A stretch of DNA of 33,474 nucleotides from Candidatus Altarchaeum sp. (GCA_018260755.1 JAGTWP010000005.1:1-33474), one strand, 5' to 3'. Positions 6,147 to 14,098 are shown, counted from the stretch's first letter. Notes: generated by a model from the sequence alone, not told the origin. Numbers and translations are program-made.

Positions 6147-7325
6147 TCATCCGACCATTTCATCAACAAACCATTTTGCATCAAATTCCCTAATATCATC
6201 ATAGTTTTGTCCGATTCCCATAAATATAATCGGTTTCTGAATTGTGTGGGCAATACTTAATACACATCCTCCCTTTGCAGCATCCATCTTAGCAATAATT
6301 ACAGCATCTATTCCAACTGCATCATTAAATTCCCTTGCCTGTTCAACAGCGTCATTTCCTGTTAACGCATCGGCAACGAATACCTTTAAATCCGGATTCA
6401 TAACCTTAACAACCTTTTTCATTTCATTCATTAAATCCTTATTTGTCTGCATCCTTCCTGCTGTATCTGCAAATACAAAGTCAATATAATGTGCTTTTGC
6501 ATATTCAACCGCATCATATATAATTGCAGCGGCATCCGTGCCTCTTTTTTCCTGTTTTATAACCTTTATTCCCAATTTTTCGCCGTGAATACTGATCTGT
6601 TCAATTGCTCCTGCCCTGAATGTATCGCCTGCTGCAAACACGACACTTTTATTGTTATTAAGCAAAAATTTACCGAATTTTGCAATAGTAGTTGTCTTTC
6701 CTGTTCCGTTTATCCCGAAGAAAACAATTTTTACAGGCTTCGTTTTTGTTTTTGCCCATTCCGTAAATTTCATATTAAGCTCGTTCTTATTTAAAATTTC
6801 CAGCAAGGTCTCTTTTATTTCTTTATTTACAAATTTATCAACCTCATTTTTGTTTATTTCTTTGTCCTTCAGACGTTCAAAAATTTTCCTGCAAATTTTA
6901 TCAGATGTTTCATAAGCAACATCACTGTCTATTAAATTCATCCGTAATTCATCGATTGCAGGATTTAAATCACCTTCGGTTAGTTTTATTTTACTTGTAA
7001 ATATGCCTTTTATTTTTGAGATAAGAGATAAATCAACCTTCACACCTTTGTTAACTTCCTCTTTTTTTATTTCATCCTTTTTGGTAATTTCCTTTTCTTT
7101 TGGTTCGTTTGATGCCTCAGATGAAATTTCTTTTGACAATACCTGTTCTTTTTCAGTTACAATTATGTCTCTTTTTACCTCTTTTTCTTCCTTTATTTCT
7201 TTATTTCCCTCTGTTATTTTATCTTTATTCACTTCTTTTTCTTCCTTTTTCTCTTCTTTTTCTTCCTTTTTCTTTGTAAGTGATGATATAAATGTCGTAA
7301 ATTTATTTTTGAGTATACCTAACAT
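6147..7325 (-). CDS. ftsY: FtsY, signal recognition particle receptor GTPase
   Basis: 392 residues. Receptor at the membrane for SRP-ribosome complexes; it hydrolyses GTP with Ffh/SRP54 to hand nascent chains to the translocon. Residues about 18-95 are a very Lys/Glu-rich, probably coiled, N-terminal A-type region. The N domain covers about 100-190. The G domain shows the P-loop GINGTGKTTT (204-213), the insertion-box region DTFRAGA (234-240) and DTAGRMQ (287-293), with the guanine-specificity motif as AKMD where TKxD is common, followed by GGCVLS. The C-terminal GQNYDDIREFDAKWFVDEM is typical of FtsY and distinguishes it from SRP54. The start follows aaatttaaa. No other SRP gene is in the window. 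Confidence 0.95.
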   Translation of the reverse strand: MLGILKNKFTTFISSLTKKKEEKEEKKEEKEVNKDKITEGNKEIKEEKEVKRDIIVTEKEQVLSKEISSEASNEPKEKEITKKDEIKKEEVNKGVKVDLSLISKIKGIFTSKIKLTEGDLNPAIDELRMNLIDSDVAYETSDKICRKIFERLKDKEINKNEVDKFVNKEIKETLLEILNKNELNMKFTEWAKTKTKPVKIVFFGINGTGKTTTIAKFGKFLLNNNKSVVFAAGDTFRAGAIEQISIHGEKLGIKVIKQEKRGTDAAAIIYDAVEYAKAHYIDFVFADTAGRMQTNKDLMNEMKKVVKVMNPDLKVFVADALTGNDAVEQAREFNDAVGIDAVIIAKMDAAKGGCVLSIAHTIQKPIIFMGIGQNYDDIREFDAKWFVDEMVG

Positions 7326-7432
7326 TTTAAATTTAGTACAAAATTTTTATAAAATTACGAGTTAAAGTAAATTTTAACTAAATTTAATTACTAAATTTAA
7401 TTGCTAATCATCCCAAAATTTAAAACAACAAA

Positions 7433-8110
7433 ATGAATGAAAAATACCTGATTGAGGAAAGAAGATACAGGGAAATTTTAAATTTAAATCCGTTTAATGC
7501 AGAGGCACATTTCAATCTGGGAAATTTATTGTTTGTCCAGGAAAAATTCGAAGAAGCGGAAAAGGCATACGGAGAAGCAATAAAATACAATCCGAAATTT
7601 GCAGACGCACATAACGCTATGGGAAAACTATTGGAGGTTTATGCCGAAAAGCCGAGGGTAAAATTCACAACAGAGTGGAATTCAGAAATTATATTGCCAA
7701 ATCCGGAAAAATTTAAGGAAGCGGAAAATTTCTATAAAGCGGCAATTGCAATAAATCCTTACTATCTTGAAGCCCATAACAATTTAGGGAGTTTACTCTT
7801 TAAATTGGGGCGATTGGATGAGGCAAAGAAGGAATATGAAAAAATTTTAAAATTTTTGCCTCGATTTATAGATGCGCATTACAGTTTAGCAGTTATATTT
7901 CTTGATGAAGAAAATTTTGAGCTTGCCGAAAGAGAATTCACAAGATGTATTGAGCTCAATCCGAATTTTGCAGAGGTGTATGAAATTTTAGGTACGATTT
8001 TACTTCAAACAAAAAGGACAAAGGATGGCTTGAGATATTTGGATAAAGCAGGTTTCTTAAAGCCAGAATTAAAAAAGGAAATTGAAGAAATTAAGGAAGG
8101 AATGAGGTAA
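7433..8110 (+). CDS. TPR repeat protein
   Basis: 225 residues consisting almost wholly of tetratricopeptide repeats. Recognisable units include NPFNAEAHFNLGNLLFVQEK, a second starting NPKFADAHNAMG, a third at NPYYLEAHNNLGSLLFKLGR, a fourth at LPRFIDAHYSLAVIF and a fifth at NPNFAEVYEILG. Spacing is the usual 34, except that about 25 extra residues (PRVKFTTEWNSEIILPNPEK region, about 75-98) interrupt one repeat. It has no signal peptide or membrane segment and is a cytoplasmic scaffold or adaptor of unknown partner. It is divergent from ftsY, with about 107 bp between the starts. Confidence 0.85.
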   Translation: MNEKYLIEERRYREILNLNPFNAEAHFNLGNLLFVQEKFEEAEKAYGEAIKYNPKFADAHNAMGKLLEVYAEKPRVKFTTEWNSEIILPNPEKFKEAENFYKAAIAINPYYLEAHNNLGSLLFKLGRLDEAKKEYEKILKFLPRFIDAHYSLAVIFLDEENFELAEREFTRCIELNPNFAEVYEILGTILLQTKRTKDGLRYLDKAGFLKPELKKEIEEIKEGMR

Positions 8111-8166
8111 ATTTAAATTTACAAATTTAAACAAAAACAAATTTCAAATATATTTTAAACAAAAAT

Positions 8167-8400
8167 AGGGTTGAACAGAATTATTCGTTAAATTCAATTG
8201 TTATTGCATCGTTTGTTGGTGTCTATACCCATTTGATATTGGACTCATTTATGCATAGCGATATGAATCCGTTCTGGCCAATAAAAGGAAATCCTTTGTT
8301 GGGAATAATAAGCAATTCGTTAAGTTTTGACATAAGTGTTGCTGGATTTTTTGTTGGAATAGTAATTTACCTATTTCACCTATTAAAGAAAAAAGAATAA
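8167..8400 (+). pseudogene. C-terminal remnant of a membrane metal-dependent hydrolase
   Basis: About 78 codons in one frame ending at TAA 8398-8400, with no ATG, GTG or TTG at a credible place at its 5' end. The protein contains a membrane helix, then THLILDSFMHSDMNPFWPI, a second segment, and a basic end LLKKKE. HLILDS followed by a short polar loop with His/Asp and a proline-rich stretch resembles the C-terminal part of YdjM/DUF457- or DUF4184-like membrane hydrolases. The catalytic N-terminal half is missing. The window also holds a more complete gene of that broad type at 32899. It fills most of the gap between the TPR gene and the next gene. Confidence 0.45.
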
Positions 8401-8437
8401 AGAATGAAAATTTAAACTTGAAATTTTAAAATATACT

Positions 8438-9025
8438 ATGGATATTTTATTTCCCGGCAGATTCAGCATTTTAACAAAAATTCACGAAGGCATAATCAGG
8501 CACATATTAGATAAGTATGCTGCCGAAGGAAAATTGTACATCGGCTTGCGAATAATCGTTGATGAAAATTTCACAAATTACGATAATCCTTTTACATTCT
8601 ACGAAAGAAAAGAAATGTTCAGGAGTGTCTTTGGCGAAGAAATTGCAAACGGAAAAATTTCTGTTGTTCCGCTTAAATACGGATTAAATATAAGAAAAGA
8701 TATGAATGAAATTTGCGGAAAGATAATACATGTTTATACAAGGGAGAAAATATGGGCTTACGGTTGTAAATTTTTGGGCGTTCCGACGATATGTGAAAAC
8801 AGGGAGGGATTTTCAGCAACAAATATAAAGGAAAAAATTTACGAAATTTTAAGAAAGCAAGACAAATTGCCTGAGTATGTAGAGGGAATTGATGTCCGAC
8901 TATTAAATTTTATGAATAATGAACAGATAATAAATCGCCTGAAAAATTTTGCGGCGCATCCGGATAAAAACAGAGATAAATTCGGGCTAAAAAAATGGTT
9001 AAGGATACTTGCGGAAGGGAAATAA
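8438..9025 (+). CDS. Nucleotidyltransferase-like protein with degenerate active site (NMNAT-like)
   Basis: 195 residues. The N-terminus, FPGRFSILTKIHEGIIRHIL, aligns with the GRFQPFHxGH start of archaeal nicotinamide-mononucleotide adenylyltransferases and other cytidylyltransferase-fold enzymes. NPFTFYERKEMF matches their NPFTAGERIEMI region, and FSATNIKEKI (about residues 127-136) sits where ISxTxIR is expected. The second histidine of HxGH is not conserved (HEG-I), so catalysis as an ordinary NMNAT is doubtful; it may have a changed substrate or be non-catalytic. The C-terminal 55 residues are extra and basic. The 3' end overlaps the next gene by 31 bp, so expression of the two is probably coupled. 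Confidence 0.6.
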   Translation: MDILFPGRFSILTKIHEGIIRHILDKYAAEGKLYIGLRIIVDENFTNYDNPFTFYERKEMFRSVFGEEIANGKISVVPLKYGLNIRKDMNEICGKIIHVYTREKIWAYGCKFLGVPTICENREGFSATNIKEKIYEILRKQDKLPEYVEGIDVRLLNFMNNEQIINRLKNFAAHPDKNRDKFGLKKWLRILAEGK

Positions 9026-9885
9026 CGCTTATGCGACTTTCGGTTACACAAAAATGCAATTTAAATTGTCTGTATTGTCACAGAGAAGGTGAAACAGAAA
9101 AAAATGAAATACAAAATGGAAACGAAATTTCTGCCTCTGAAATAAAAAGAGTTGTAATGGTGGCATCAGAATTAGGAATAAAGAAGATCAAAATAACAGG
9201 GGGAGAGCCATTATTGAGGAAAGATATTGTTGATGTTGTTAAGGAAATTTCAGATGTTAAGGGCATTGTTGATATTTCAATGACTACAAATGGATTTTTT
9301 CTGAATAAATTTGCTTATCAGCTGAAAAGTAACGGATTAAACAGAATAAATATTGGCTGCGATTCACTGTCATCAAGCATTCTTCAAAAAAACATAAAAA
9401 ACATAGAAGAAGGCATAAAAAGTGCGGCAGATGCCGGCTTAAATCCACTCAAGATAAACATGGTCGTGCTAAAAGGTATAAATGATAGTGAAATAAACAA
9501 TATGATTGAAATTTCAAAAAAATATAGTGCGATACTGCAGTTAATAGAACTTATTCCGACAAATAAAGTTTTCTTTACCCAATTTTTCTTTTCACTTGAA
9601 GGCATTGAAAAGGAACTTGAAAGAAAAGCAAATAAAATTTTTGTCAGGGATGTAAATTTCAGGAAACAGTACCTTGTTGATGGTGTGGTTGTTGAGGTTG
9701 TAAGGGCGTATTTAAACAGAAATTTCTGTAAAAACTGCAGGAAGATACGAATCACAAGCGACGGATTTATAAAACCCTGCTTAATGAGAAACGATAACTT
9801 GGTTAAGATAAATTTTAACAGCGATGAAGCAATTATGAAATCACTTCTGGAAGGCATAAATAAGAGGGAAATTTATTACAAATAA
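8995..9885 (+). CDS. moaA: MoaA-like radical SAM protein (GTP 3',8-cyclase family)
   Basis: 296 residues. MoaA turns GTP into the cyclic precursor of molybdopterin using two 4Fe-4S clusters. The radical-SAM triad is C21, C25 and C28 in CNLNCLYC. The second, substrate-binding cluster is visible at C245, C248 and C262 in FCKNCRK...KPC. The SAM-binding ITGGEPLLRKD segment is also present. The start at 8995 is supported by MVKDTCGREITLMRLSVTQ, which matches the family's D-x-x-GR-x-I-x-x-R-S-T opening; this makes the 31-bp overlap with the upstream gene genuine. The C-terminal Gly-Gly of bacterial MoaA is absent. No other molybdopterin gene is in the window. Confidence 0.82.
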   Translation: MVKDTCGREITLMRLSVTQKCNLNCLYCHREGETEKNEIQNGNEISASEIKRVVMVASELGIKKIKITGGEPLLRKDIVDVVKEISDVKGIVDISMTTNGFFLNKFAYQLKSNGLNRINIGCDSLSSSILQKNIKNIEEGIKSAADAGLNPLKINMVVLKGINDSEINNMIEISKKYSAILQLIELIPTNKVFFTQFFFSLEGIEKELERKANKIFVRDVNFRKQYLVDGVVVEVVRAYLNRNFCKNCRKIRITSDGFIKPCLMRNDNLVKINFNSDEAIMKSLLEGINKREIYYK

Positions 9886-9972
9886 CTGAGGTTTTATTAT
9901 CAGAACAACACTTGTTAAATTTATATCCGAATACAACGTTAAAAAGGACTATAAAAATATCTAAAATTTAAT

Positions 9973-10269
9973 ATGGATTCACTGAAAGTAAAAACAGCAA
10001 AAAATATTGGAATCGTGTACGGAGCAAACATGATAAGTATGCTTTTTGGATTAGTTACAATAACAATACTCGCGAGATTACTCACACCAGAGGATTATGG
10101 TCTTGTTGCTTTAAGCGGAATCATCTTAGCGATTGTATTATTATTCCAGGACCTTGGGCTTGGAGCAGCATTAGTTCAGAGACAAAAAGACATTGATGAA
10201 GCAACAAATGTTGTTTTTTACTCAACAATTCTCATTAAATTTATTCGCTCTTATGTTGATTTTCACTGA
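9973..10269 (+). pseudogene. Truncated Wzx-type polysaccharide flippase
   Basis: The start of a flippase of the polysaccharide-export MATE-like superfamily: KNIGIVYGANMISMLFGLVT and ARLLTPEDYGLVALSG, then FQDLGLGAALVQRQ, are typical of the first two to three helices. Real proteins are about 400-500 residues; this frame stops after 98 codons. Homology ends near codon 90 (VVFYSTILIKF), where dispersed repeat C begins at about 10248; the last seven residues are encoded by the repeat. The remainder of the gene is not in the window. The ATG at 9973 follows aaaatttaat; a TATA-like tttatatcc lies near 9920. It could make a short membrane stub at most. Confidence 0.75.
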
Positions 10270-10398
10270 TAGAGATAAACACATTGTTGAAGTTTTGCAA
10301 ATTTTAAAATTCAAGCACAAATTCAAATATAAATCCAAGTTCAAATACACTATAAAATGCAAAACACAAAAGTTCAATGTTCATAGGTATATGAGCGA
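10248..10398 (+). repeat. Dispersed repeat C, copy 1, breaking the flippase gene
   Basis: About 150 bp matching 31186-31337 in the same orientation with roughly 85-90% identity by eye, including an identical stretch around gttttgcaaattttaaaatt. Its two halves are imperfect inverted repeats: ttgaagttttgca near 10287 against tgcaaaacacaaaagttcaa ending at 10377. It could form a foldback structure, and lacks an obvious transposase or target duplication. It replaces the rest of the flippase gene. Confidence 0.7.
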
Positions 10399-10400
10399 TT

Positions 10401-10608
10401 AAAAATTAGGCTCATATTTTTAAGAGAGTGATACGCTTAAAATGATGTTAAAATTTTCAAAAATTGTCGATTTTTTAGATATTGTAAAAAGTACAAAAAA
10501 ATAATGATCTTATTAATGGCTTGCGACACTATTTCAATATAATTATGAGGTATATAATTTATAACAAATATAATTAATCACTCTTTAAGAAATATGAGCC
10601 AAAAATTA
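10401..10608. mobile_element. MITE family D with imperfect TIRs and 8-bp target duplication
   Basis: The element proper is 10409-10600 (192 bp). Its ends are inverted repeats of about 23 bp with three mismatches: ggctcatattt...agagtga at the left and its complement tcactct...aaatatgagcc at the right. The direct repeat aaaaatta flanks it exactly (10401-10408 and 10601-10608). It carries no gene. GG-beginning termini with an 8-bp duplication recall ISL3-type elements; that link is inference. It inserted between repeat C and the remnant gene that follows. Confidence 0.8.
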
Positions 10609-10820
10609 AGTGGAATGAAAGCGATGAAATTTTGTACGGAAGATTTATTTTGCTGCGGGATAATGAAACATTCAGTGAAAATTTTACCTTTACCGCAAAT
10701 ATTAAAAATACTACGCAAAACACGGTCAAAGACAATAAAAAGCTGGAATTTTTACTATATAAAGACGATAATAGCGAAATTTACAGGAGGTTGCATTTGT
10801 GGATAGATGTGAAAATTTAA
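10602..10820 (+). pseudogene. C-terminal remnant of a DUF1616-like extracellular protein
   Basis: An open frame enters directly from the MITE target duplication and ends at TAA 10818-10820. It reads IKWNESDEILYGRFILLRD, then FTFTANIKNTTQNTVKDNKK, then LEFLLYKDDNSEIYRRLHLW and IDVKI. The ending (LLYKD....YR.LHLW.DV) resembles the final beta-sandwich strands of archaeal DUF1616-type membrane or surface proteins. No start codon, N-terminus or membrane segments remain. The reading frame itself is undamaged, so the gene was cut rather than slowly decayed. Confidence 0.45.
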
Positions 10821-10869
10821 AAGTTCCCTCCATAGAAGGAAACTTTTGTCTTTTATTTCCCTCCATATA
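10810..10869. repeat. 60-bp direct repeat E, left copy flanking ATPase gene
   Basis: Matches 12271-12330 in 57 of 60 positions. It begins inside the last codons of the DUF1616-like remnant (..tgaaaatttaa, which contains its stop) and covers a T-rich 3' region with ttccctccata twice. The first unit and ggaaac can form a small hairpin followed by T runs, so it could also act as a transcription terminator. Confidence 0.85.
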
Positions 10870-10982
10870 GATTTATTTTCTCATAATCCAATTTTTATAT
10901 ATTTTTATATATTTTTATAACCTAAATTTTTATTATTTATTTGTTCTTATTTATTTGTTCATTTATTTGTTATTATTATAAA

Positions 10983-12281
10983 ATGGTGCCAAGAGATATA
11001 TGGATTGAAATAATAAAAGACTTTCAACAGAGGGAATTACCTGACATTATTGAAAGAGATGTTAAAATTCCAACAGATATTCCAATAAAAAGAGTAATTA
11101 CTATTATTGGTCCGAGAAGGGCTGGAAAGACATACATCATGTTTCAACTGATAAAACAGATAAGCAAAAAAATTCCCGAAAACATGATTCTTTACATAAA
11201 TTTTGAGGATGATCGTCTGATAAATGCTGATGTTAAGGACTTGAGGAATATGCTTGACATATTTTACGAAATTTATCCCGAAAACAAAAATAACAAGGTT
11301 TATTTGTTTTTTGATGAAATTCAGAATATTGAAAACTGGGAGAAATTTACAAGGGCAATAATGGATTCGGAAAAAGTGCAGCTCTTTGTTAGTGGTTCGT
11401 CCTCAAAAATGTTAAGTGAAGAAATAGCAACATCATTGAGAGGAAGAGGTCTAACCTATAAAATACTGCCATTTTCCTTTGCAGAAATATTAAAAGCAAA
11501 AAATTTTGTTCCTGAAAAATTCTTATCATCAGGCGATAAGGCAAGGTTACTAAATTACCTGGATGATTATTTGTATTATGGAGGTTATCCTGAGACAGTA
11601 CTACTTCCACAGGAAAGAAAAAAAATAATAGGAGAAATATTAAACACTACAATATACAGAGATATAATTGAAAGACACAACATAAGAAACATAAAGATTG
11701 CAAAAATTATGCTTAATCATTTGTTCACTTCAACAATATTTTCCGTGAATAAATTTTACGGTTTTTTGAAAACAACAGGGTACAAAGTTAGTAAGAATAC
11801 AATATATAATTATTTTGAATATTTTCGCGACTCACTCGTGGTTTATCCGTTAAGAAAATATTCAGCAAGTTATAGAAAAATTGAGTCATCTTTGCCTAAA
11901 ATTTATTTGATAAGCAACGGCTTACTTTCTGTTACGGACATCACAGACAAAGGACGACTCATGGAAAATCTCGTTTTTGTTGAATTAATGCACAATAGCT
12001 TTAAACCAAATGAAAACATTTTCTACTATCTAACAAGTTCTGGTAAAGAAGTAGATTTTGTGATTGTTGAAAATAAAAATGTAAAGCAACTGATTCAGGT
12101 TTGCTATGATTTAAGCGATTACAATACAAAGGAAAGAGAAATGTCTGCATTGATTAGATGTAGTGATGAATTAAAATGTAATAATTTACTGATAATAACT
12201 TATGATTATGAAAATTTAGAAAATTTTGATGGAAAAAAGATAAATTTTATTCCCTTGTGGAAATGGTTGCTGAAAATTTAA
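10983..12281 (+). CDS. AAA_14/DUF4143 family ATPase
   Basis: 432 residues from the ATG at 10983; upstream in-frame sequence is T-rich non-coding DNA. Walker A is GPRRAGKTY (43-51), Walker B is VYLFFDEIQNIENWE (106-120), and sensor region LFVSGSSSKMLSEE (134-147) is followed by SLRGRGLTYKILPFSFAE, the hallmark of this family. The second half is the DUF4143 domain and ends in a PD-(D/E)xK-like nuclease fold remnant, SGKEVDFVIVE then QLIQVCYD, typical for these proteins. The biological role of the family is unsettled; members are abundant and strain-variable in archaea. The gene is flanked by near-identical 60-bp direct repeats (10810-10869 and 12271-12330) in a region of broken genes and MITEs, suggesting a mobile or recently inserted cassette. 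Confidence 0.88.
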   Translation: MVPRDIWIEIIKDFQQRELPDIIERDVKIPTDIPIKRVITIIGPRRAGKTYIMFQLIKQISKKIPENMILYINFEDDRLINADVKDLRNMLDIFYEIYPENKNNKVYLFFDEIQNIENWEKFTRAIMDSEKVQLFVSGSSSKMLSEEIATSLRGRGLTYKILPFSFAEILKAKNFVPEKFLSSGDKARLLNYLDDYLYYGGYPETVLLPQERKKIIGEILNTTIYRDIIERHNIRNIKIAKIMLNHLFTSTIFSVNKFYGFLKTTGYKVSKNTIYNYFEYFRDSLVVYPLRKYSASYRKIESSLPKIYLISNGLLSVTDITDKGRLMENLVFVELMHNSFKPNENIFYYLTSSGKEVDFVIVENKNVKQLIQVCYDLSDYNTKEREMSALIRCSDELKCNNLLIITYDYENLENFDGKKINFIPLWKWLLKI

Positions 12282-12330
12282 AATTTCCTTCCATAGAGGG
12301 AAACTTTTGTCTTTTATTTCCCTCCATATA
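12271..12330. repeat. 60-bp direct repeat E, right copy flanking ATPase gene
   Basis: Partner of 10810-10869 with three mismatches. The first bases encode the last residues and stop of the ATPase (..tgaaaatttaa), exactly as the left copy encodes the end of the remnant gene. The acylphosphatase gene ends 5 bp beyond it on the other strand. Confidence 0.85.
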
Positions 12331-12334
12331 AAAT

Positions 12335-12625
12335 TTAAATATCCAACAAAAATTTAAAATCAGAAAATTCTTCTGTCTGCTCTTCTTCGTTTACTTCAAC
12401 CTTGCGGACATACGAAAACAAAGGTCCTTTTTTGCATAATTTTATAATTTCACCAATACTTTTTTCATCTCCTTGAAAAACCGCCTCAACCTGCCCGGCT
12501 CTTTCACCGTTGCAGATATTTTTGACAAAGCCCTTTAAATTTAGTTCTTTTGCATTCTTTTCAACAAACCATCTGAACCCGACACCCTGTACAATTCCCG
12601 AAACAAAAACACGAACTCTTTCCAT
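12335..12625 (-). CDS. acyP: Acylphosphatase
   Basis: 96 residues, normal length. Hydrolyses acyl-phosphate bonds in small metabolites. The signature VSGIVQGVGFRWFVEKNAKE gives the phosphate-binding loop and catalytic R18; N36 in GFVKN is the second catalytic residue. GQVEAVFQGD follows as expected, although the GFVKN-to-GQVEA loop is about three residues longer than typical. Cytoplasmic. Divergent from proS with 114 bp between starts; its 3' end converges on the ATPase cassette. Confidence 0.92.
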   Translation of the reverse strand: MERVRVFVSGIVQGVGFRWFVEKNAKELNLKGFVKNICNGERAGQVEAVFQGDEKSIGEIIKLCKKGPLFSYVRKVEVNEEEQTEEFSDFKFLLDI

Positions 12626-12681
12626 ATTAAAATTTTTGAATGTCTTGTTAATTATATTTACAAAAATTATATGCTTACAAA

Positions 12682-12732
12682 ATTAAAATTTAACAAAAAT
12701 TAAAATTTAACAAAAATTAAAATTTAACAAAA
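12682..12732. repeat. 17-bp x3 perfect tandem repeat in the proS leader
   Basis: attaaaatttaacaaaa is repeated three times without change, ending 7 bp before the GTG start of proS. A TATA-like attatatgc lies just upstream at about 12667. Copy-number change would alter promoter-to-start distance for both proS and the divergent acylphosphatase. Confidence 0.85.
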
Positions 12733-12739
12733 ATTTAAA

Positions 12740-14098
12740 GTGGAAATAGATGATGAAATTTTAACCGAATTTTATGACAATAGGTATGCGGTTCAGGGAA
12801 TGCTTATATATAAAAAAAATGCATTGCTCGTTGTCAGGGAGATTCAGAAAATTTTGGAGGAAAAGTTAGAAAAAGCAGGACACGAGCCAGTATTATTTCC
12901 TGTTTTAATTCCTGAGGATATTTTAAAGAAGGAATCAGAACACATTAAGGGCTTTGAAACAGAGGTCTTTTGGGTTACGGAAGCTGGAAATAACAAGCTT
13001 GACAAAAAACTCGCCCTGCGGCCGACATCGGAAACACCTATTTATACAATGTTTTCACTGTGGATAAGAAGCCATAGAGACTTGCCGATGAAGGTTCATC
13101 AGACCTGCGCTGTGTATAGATATGAAACAAAGCAGACAAGACCTTTAATAAGAGGAAGGGAATTTTTATGGAATGAAGGACATTCTGCTTTTAAAAATTC
13201 AGAGGATGCCGAAAAGAATGTAGAAGATATAATAAAAATTTACGGTGATTTGCTTAATGAATTGTGCATTCCGTACAGAATCCACCGAAGGCCCGAATGG
13301 GATAAATTTCCCGGTGCGTCTTACACACTCGCTTATGATACAATAATTGACGGCAAAATTTTACAGATTGCGACAATTCACAACCTGAGCGAGAAATTTT
13401 CAGAGGCATTTGATATAAAATATGAAGATGAAGAAGGTAACCATAAATTTGTGCATTTAACCTGCTATGGACCAAGTTTTGGAAGATTGCTGGCGTCCGT
13501 TCTTAACATTCATAAAGATGATGCGGGATTAAAATTTCCTGCAAAATTTGCACCGGTACAAATAGTGATTGTCCCAATATTCGCAAAAGGAAATAAAGAA
13601 GGAGTTATAGATTATTGCAGAAAGATAAAGGAAAAATCGGATAAATTCAGGGTTGTATTAGATGAAAGCGATAAAACACCAGGAGAGAAATTTTATTATT
13701 GGGAGAAAAGAGGGGCGATGCTGCGAATTGAGGCGGGACCAAGAGACCTTGAAAATAATGAAGTTGTTGTAGTAAGGAGAGACACGAAAAAAAAAGAAAA
13801 AATAAAAATAGCGGAATTAACTGATGAAAAAATTGCCGAGATTTTTAAAGACATAGATAAAAATTTAAGAGAAAGTGCAGACAGGAAATTTAACGGAGCA
13901 ATTTTTAAGGCAAACACAATTGAAGAAGCGAAAGCTCAAATTGGAAAGGGAATTATTGAAATAGGATTGTGTAAGGATGAAAAATGTAAAAATGAAATTG
14001 AAACATACGCGAGTGTGCTTGGGACAGAAGAAAAGAAAGAAAAATGTATTGTGTGCGGCAAAGAGGGAAAGGTTGCTTATATAGGAAAGACATATTAA
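12740..14098 (+). CDS. proS: Prolyl-tRNA synthetase, archaeal/eukaryal type
   Basis: 452 residues. Charges tRNA-Pro with proline. Class II core: LALRPTSETPIYTMFSLWIR, motif 2 VYRYETKQTRPLIRGREFLW, EWDKFPGASYTLAYDTI, and motif 3 region HLTCYGPSFGRLLASVL. The anticodon-binding domain starts near APVQIVIVPIF. A C-terminal zinc-type domain has Cys pairs in LCKDEKCKNEIE and KCIVCGKEGK, and the protein ends in Tyr, as archaeal-type ProRS enzymes do. The start must be the GTG at 12740: an in-frame TAA lies within the tandem repeat just upstream and no earlier start exists. That makes the N-terminus about 20 residues shorter than usual for the family. Confidence 0.95.
   Translation: MEIDDEILTEFYDNRYAVQGMLIYKKNALLVVREIQKILEEKLEKAGHEPVLFPVLIPEDILKKESEHIKGFETEVFWVTEAGNNKLDKKLALRPTSETPIYTMFSLWIRSHRDLPMKVHQTCAVYRYETKQTRPLIRGREFLWNEGHSAFKNSEDAEKNVEDIIKIYGDLLNELCIPYRIHRRPEWDKFPGASYTLAYDTIIDGKILQIATIHNLSEKFSEAFDIKYEDEEGNHKFVHLTCYGPSFGRLLASVLNIHKDDAGLKFPAKFAPVQIVIVPIFAKGNKEGVIDYCRKIKEKSDKFRVVLDESDKTPGEKFYYWEKRGAMLRIEAGPRDLENNEVVVVRRDTKKKEKIKIAELTDEKIAEIFKDIDKNLRESADRKFNGAIFKANTIEEAKAQIGKGIIEIGLCKDEKCKNEIETYASVLGTEEKKEKCIVCGKEGKVAYIGKTY

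Noticed and set aside
5722-6253. Minus-strand Leu/Tyr/Ser-rich open frames resembling membrane proteins
   Set aside because: They are translations of the minisatellite in several frames and have no independent support.
10941-10982. N-terminal extension of the ATPase from 10941
   Set aside because: The extra 14 residues come from a T-rich leader; the ATG at 10983 has the normal start context and gives the family N-terminus.
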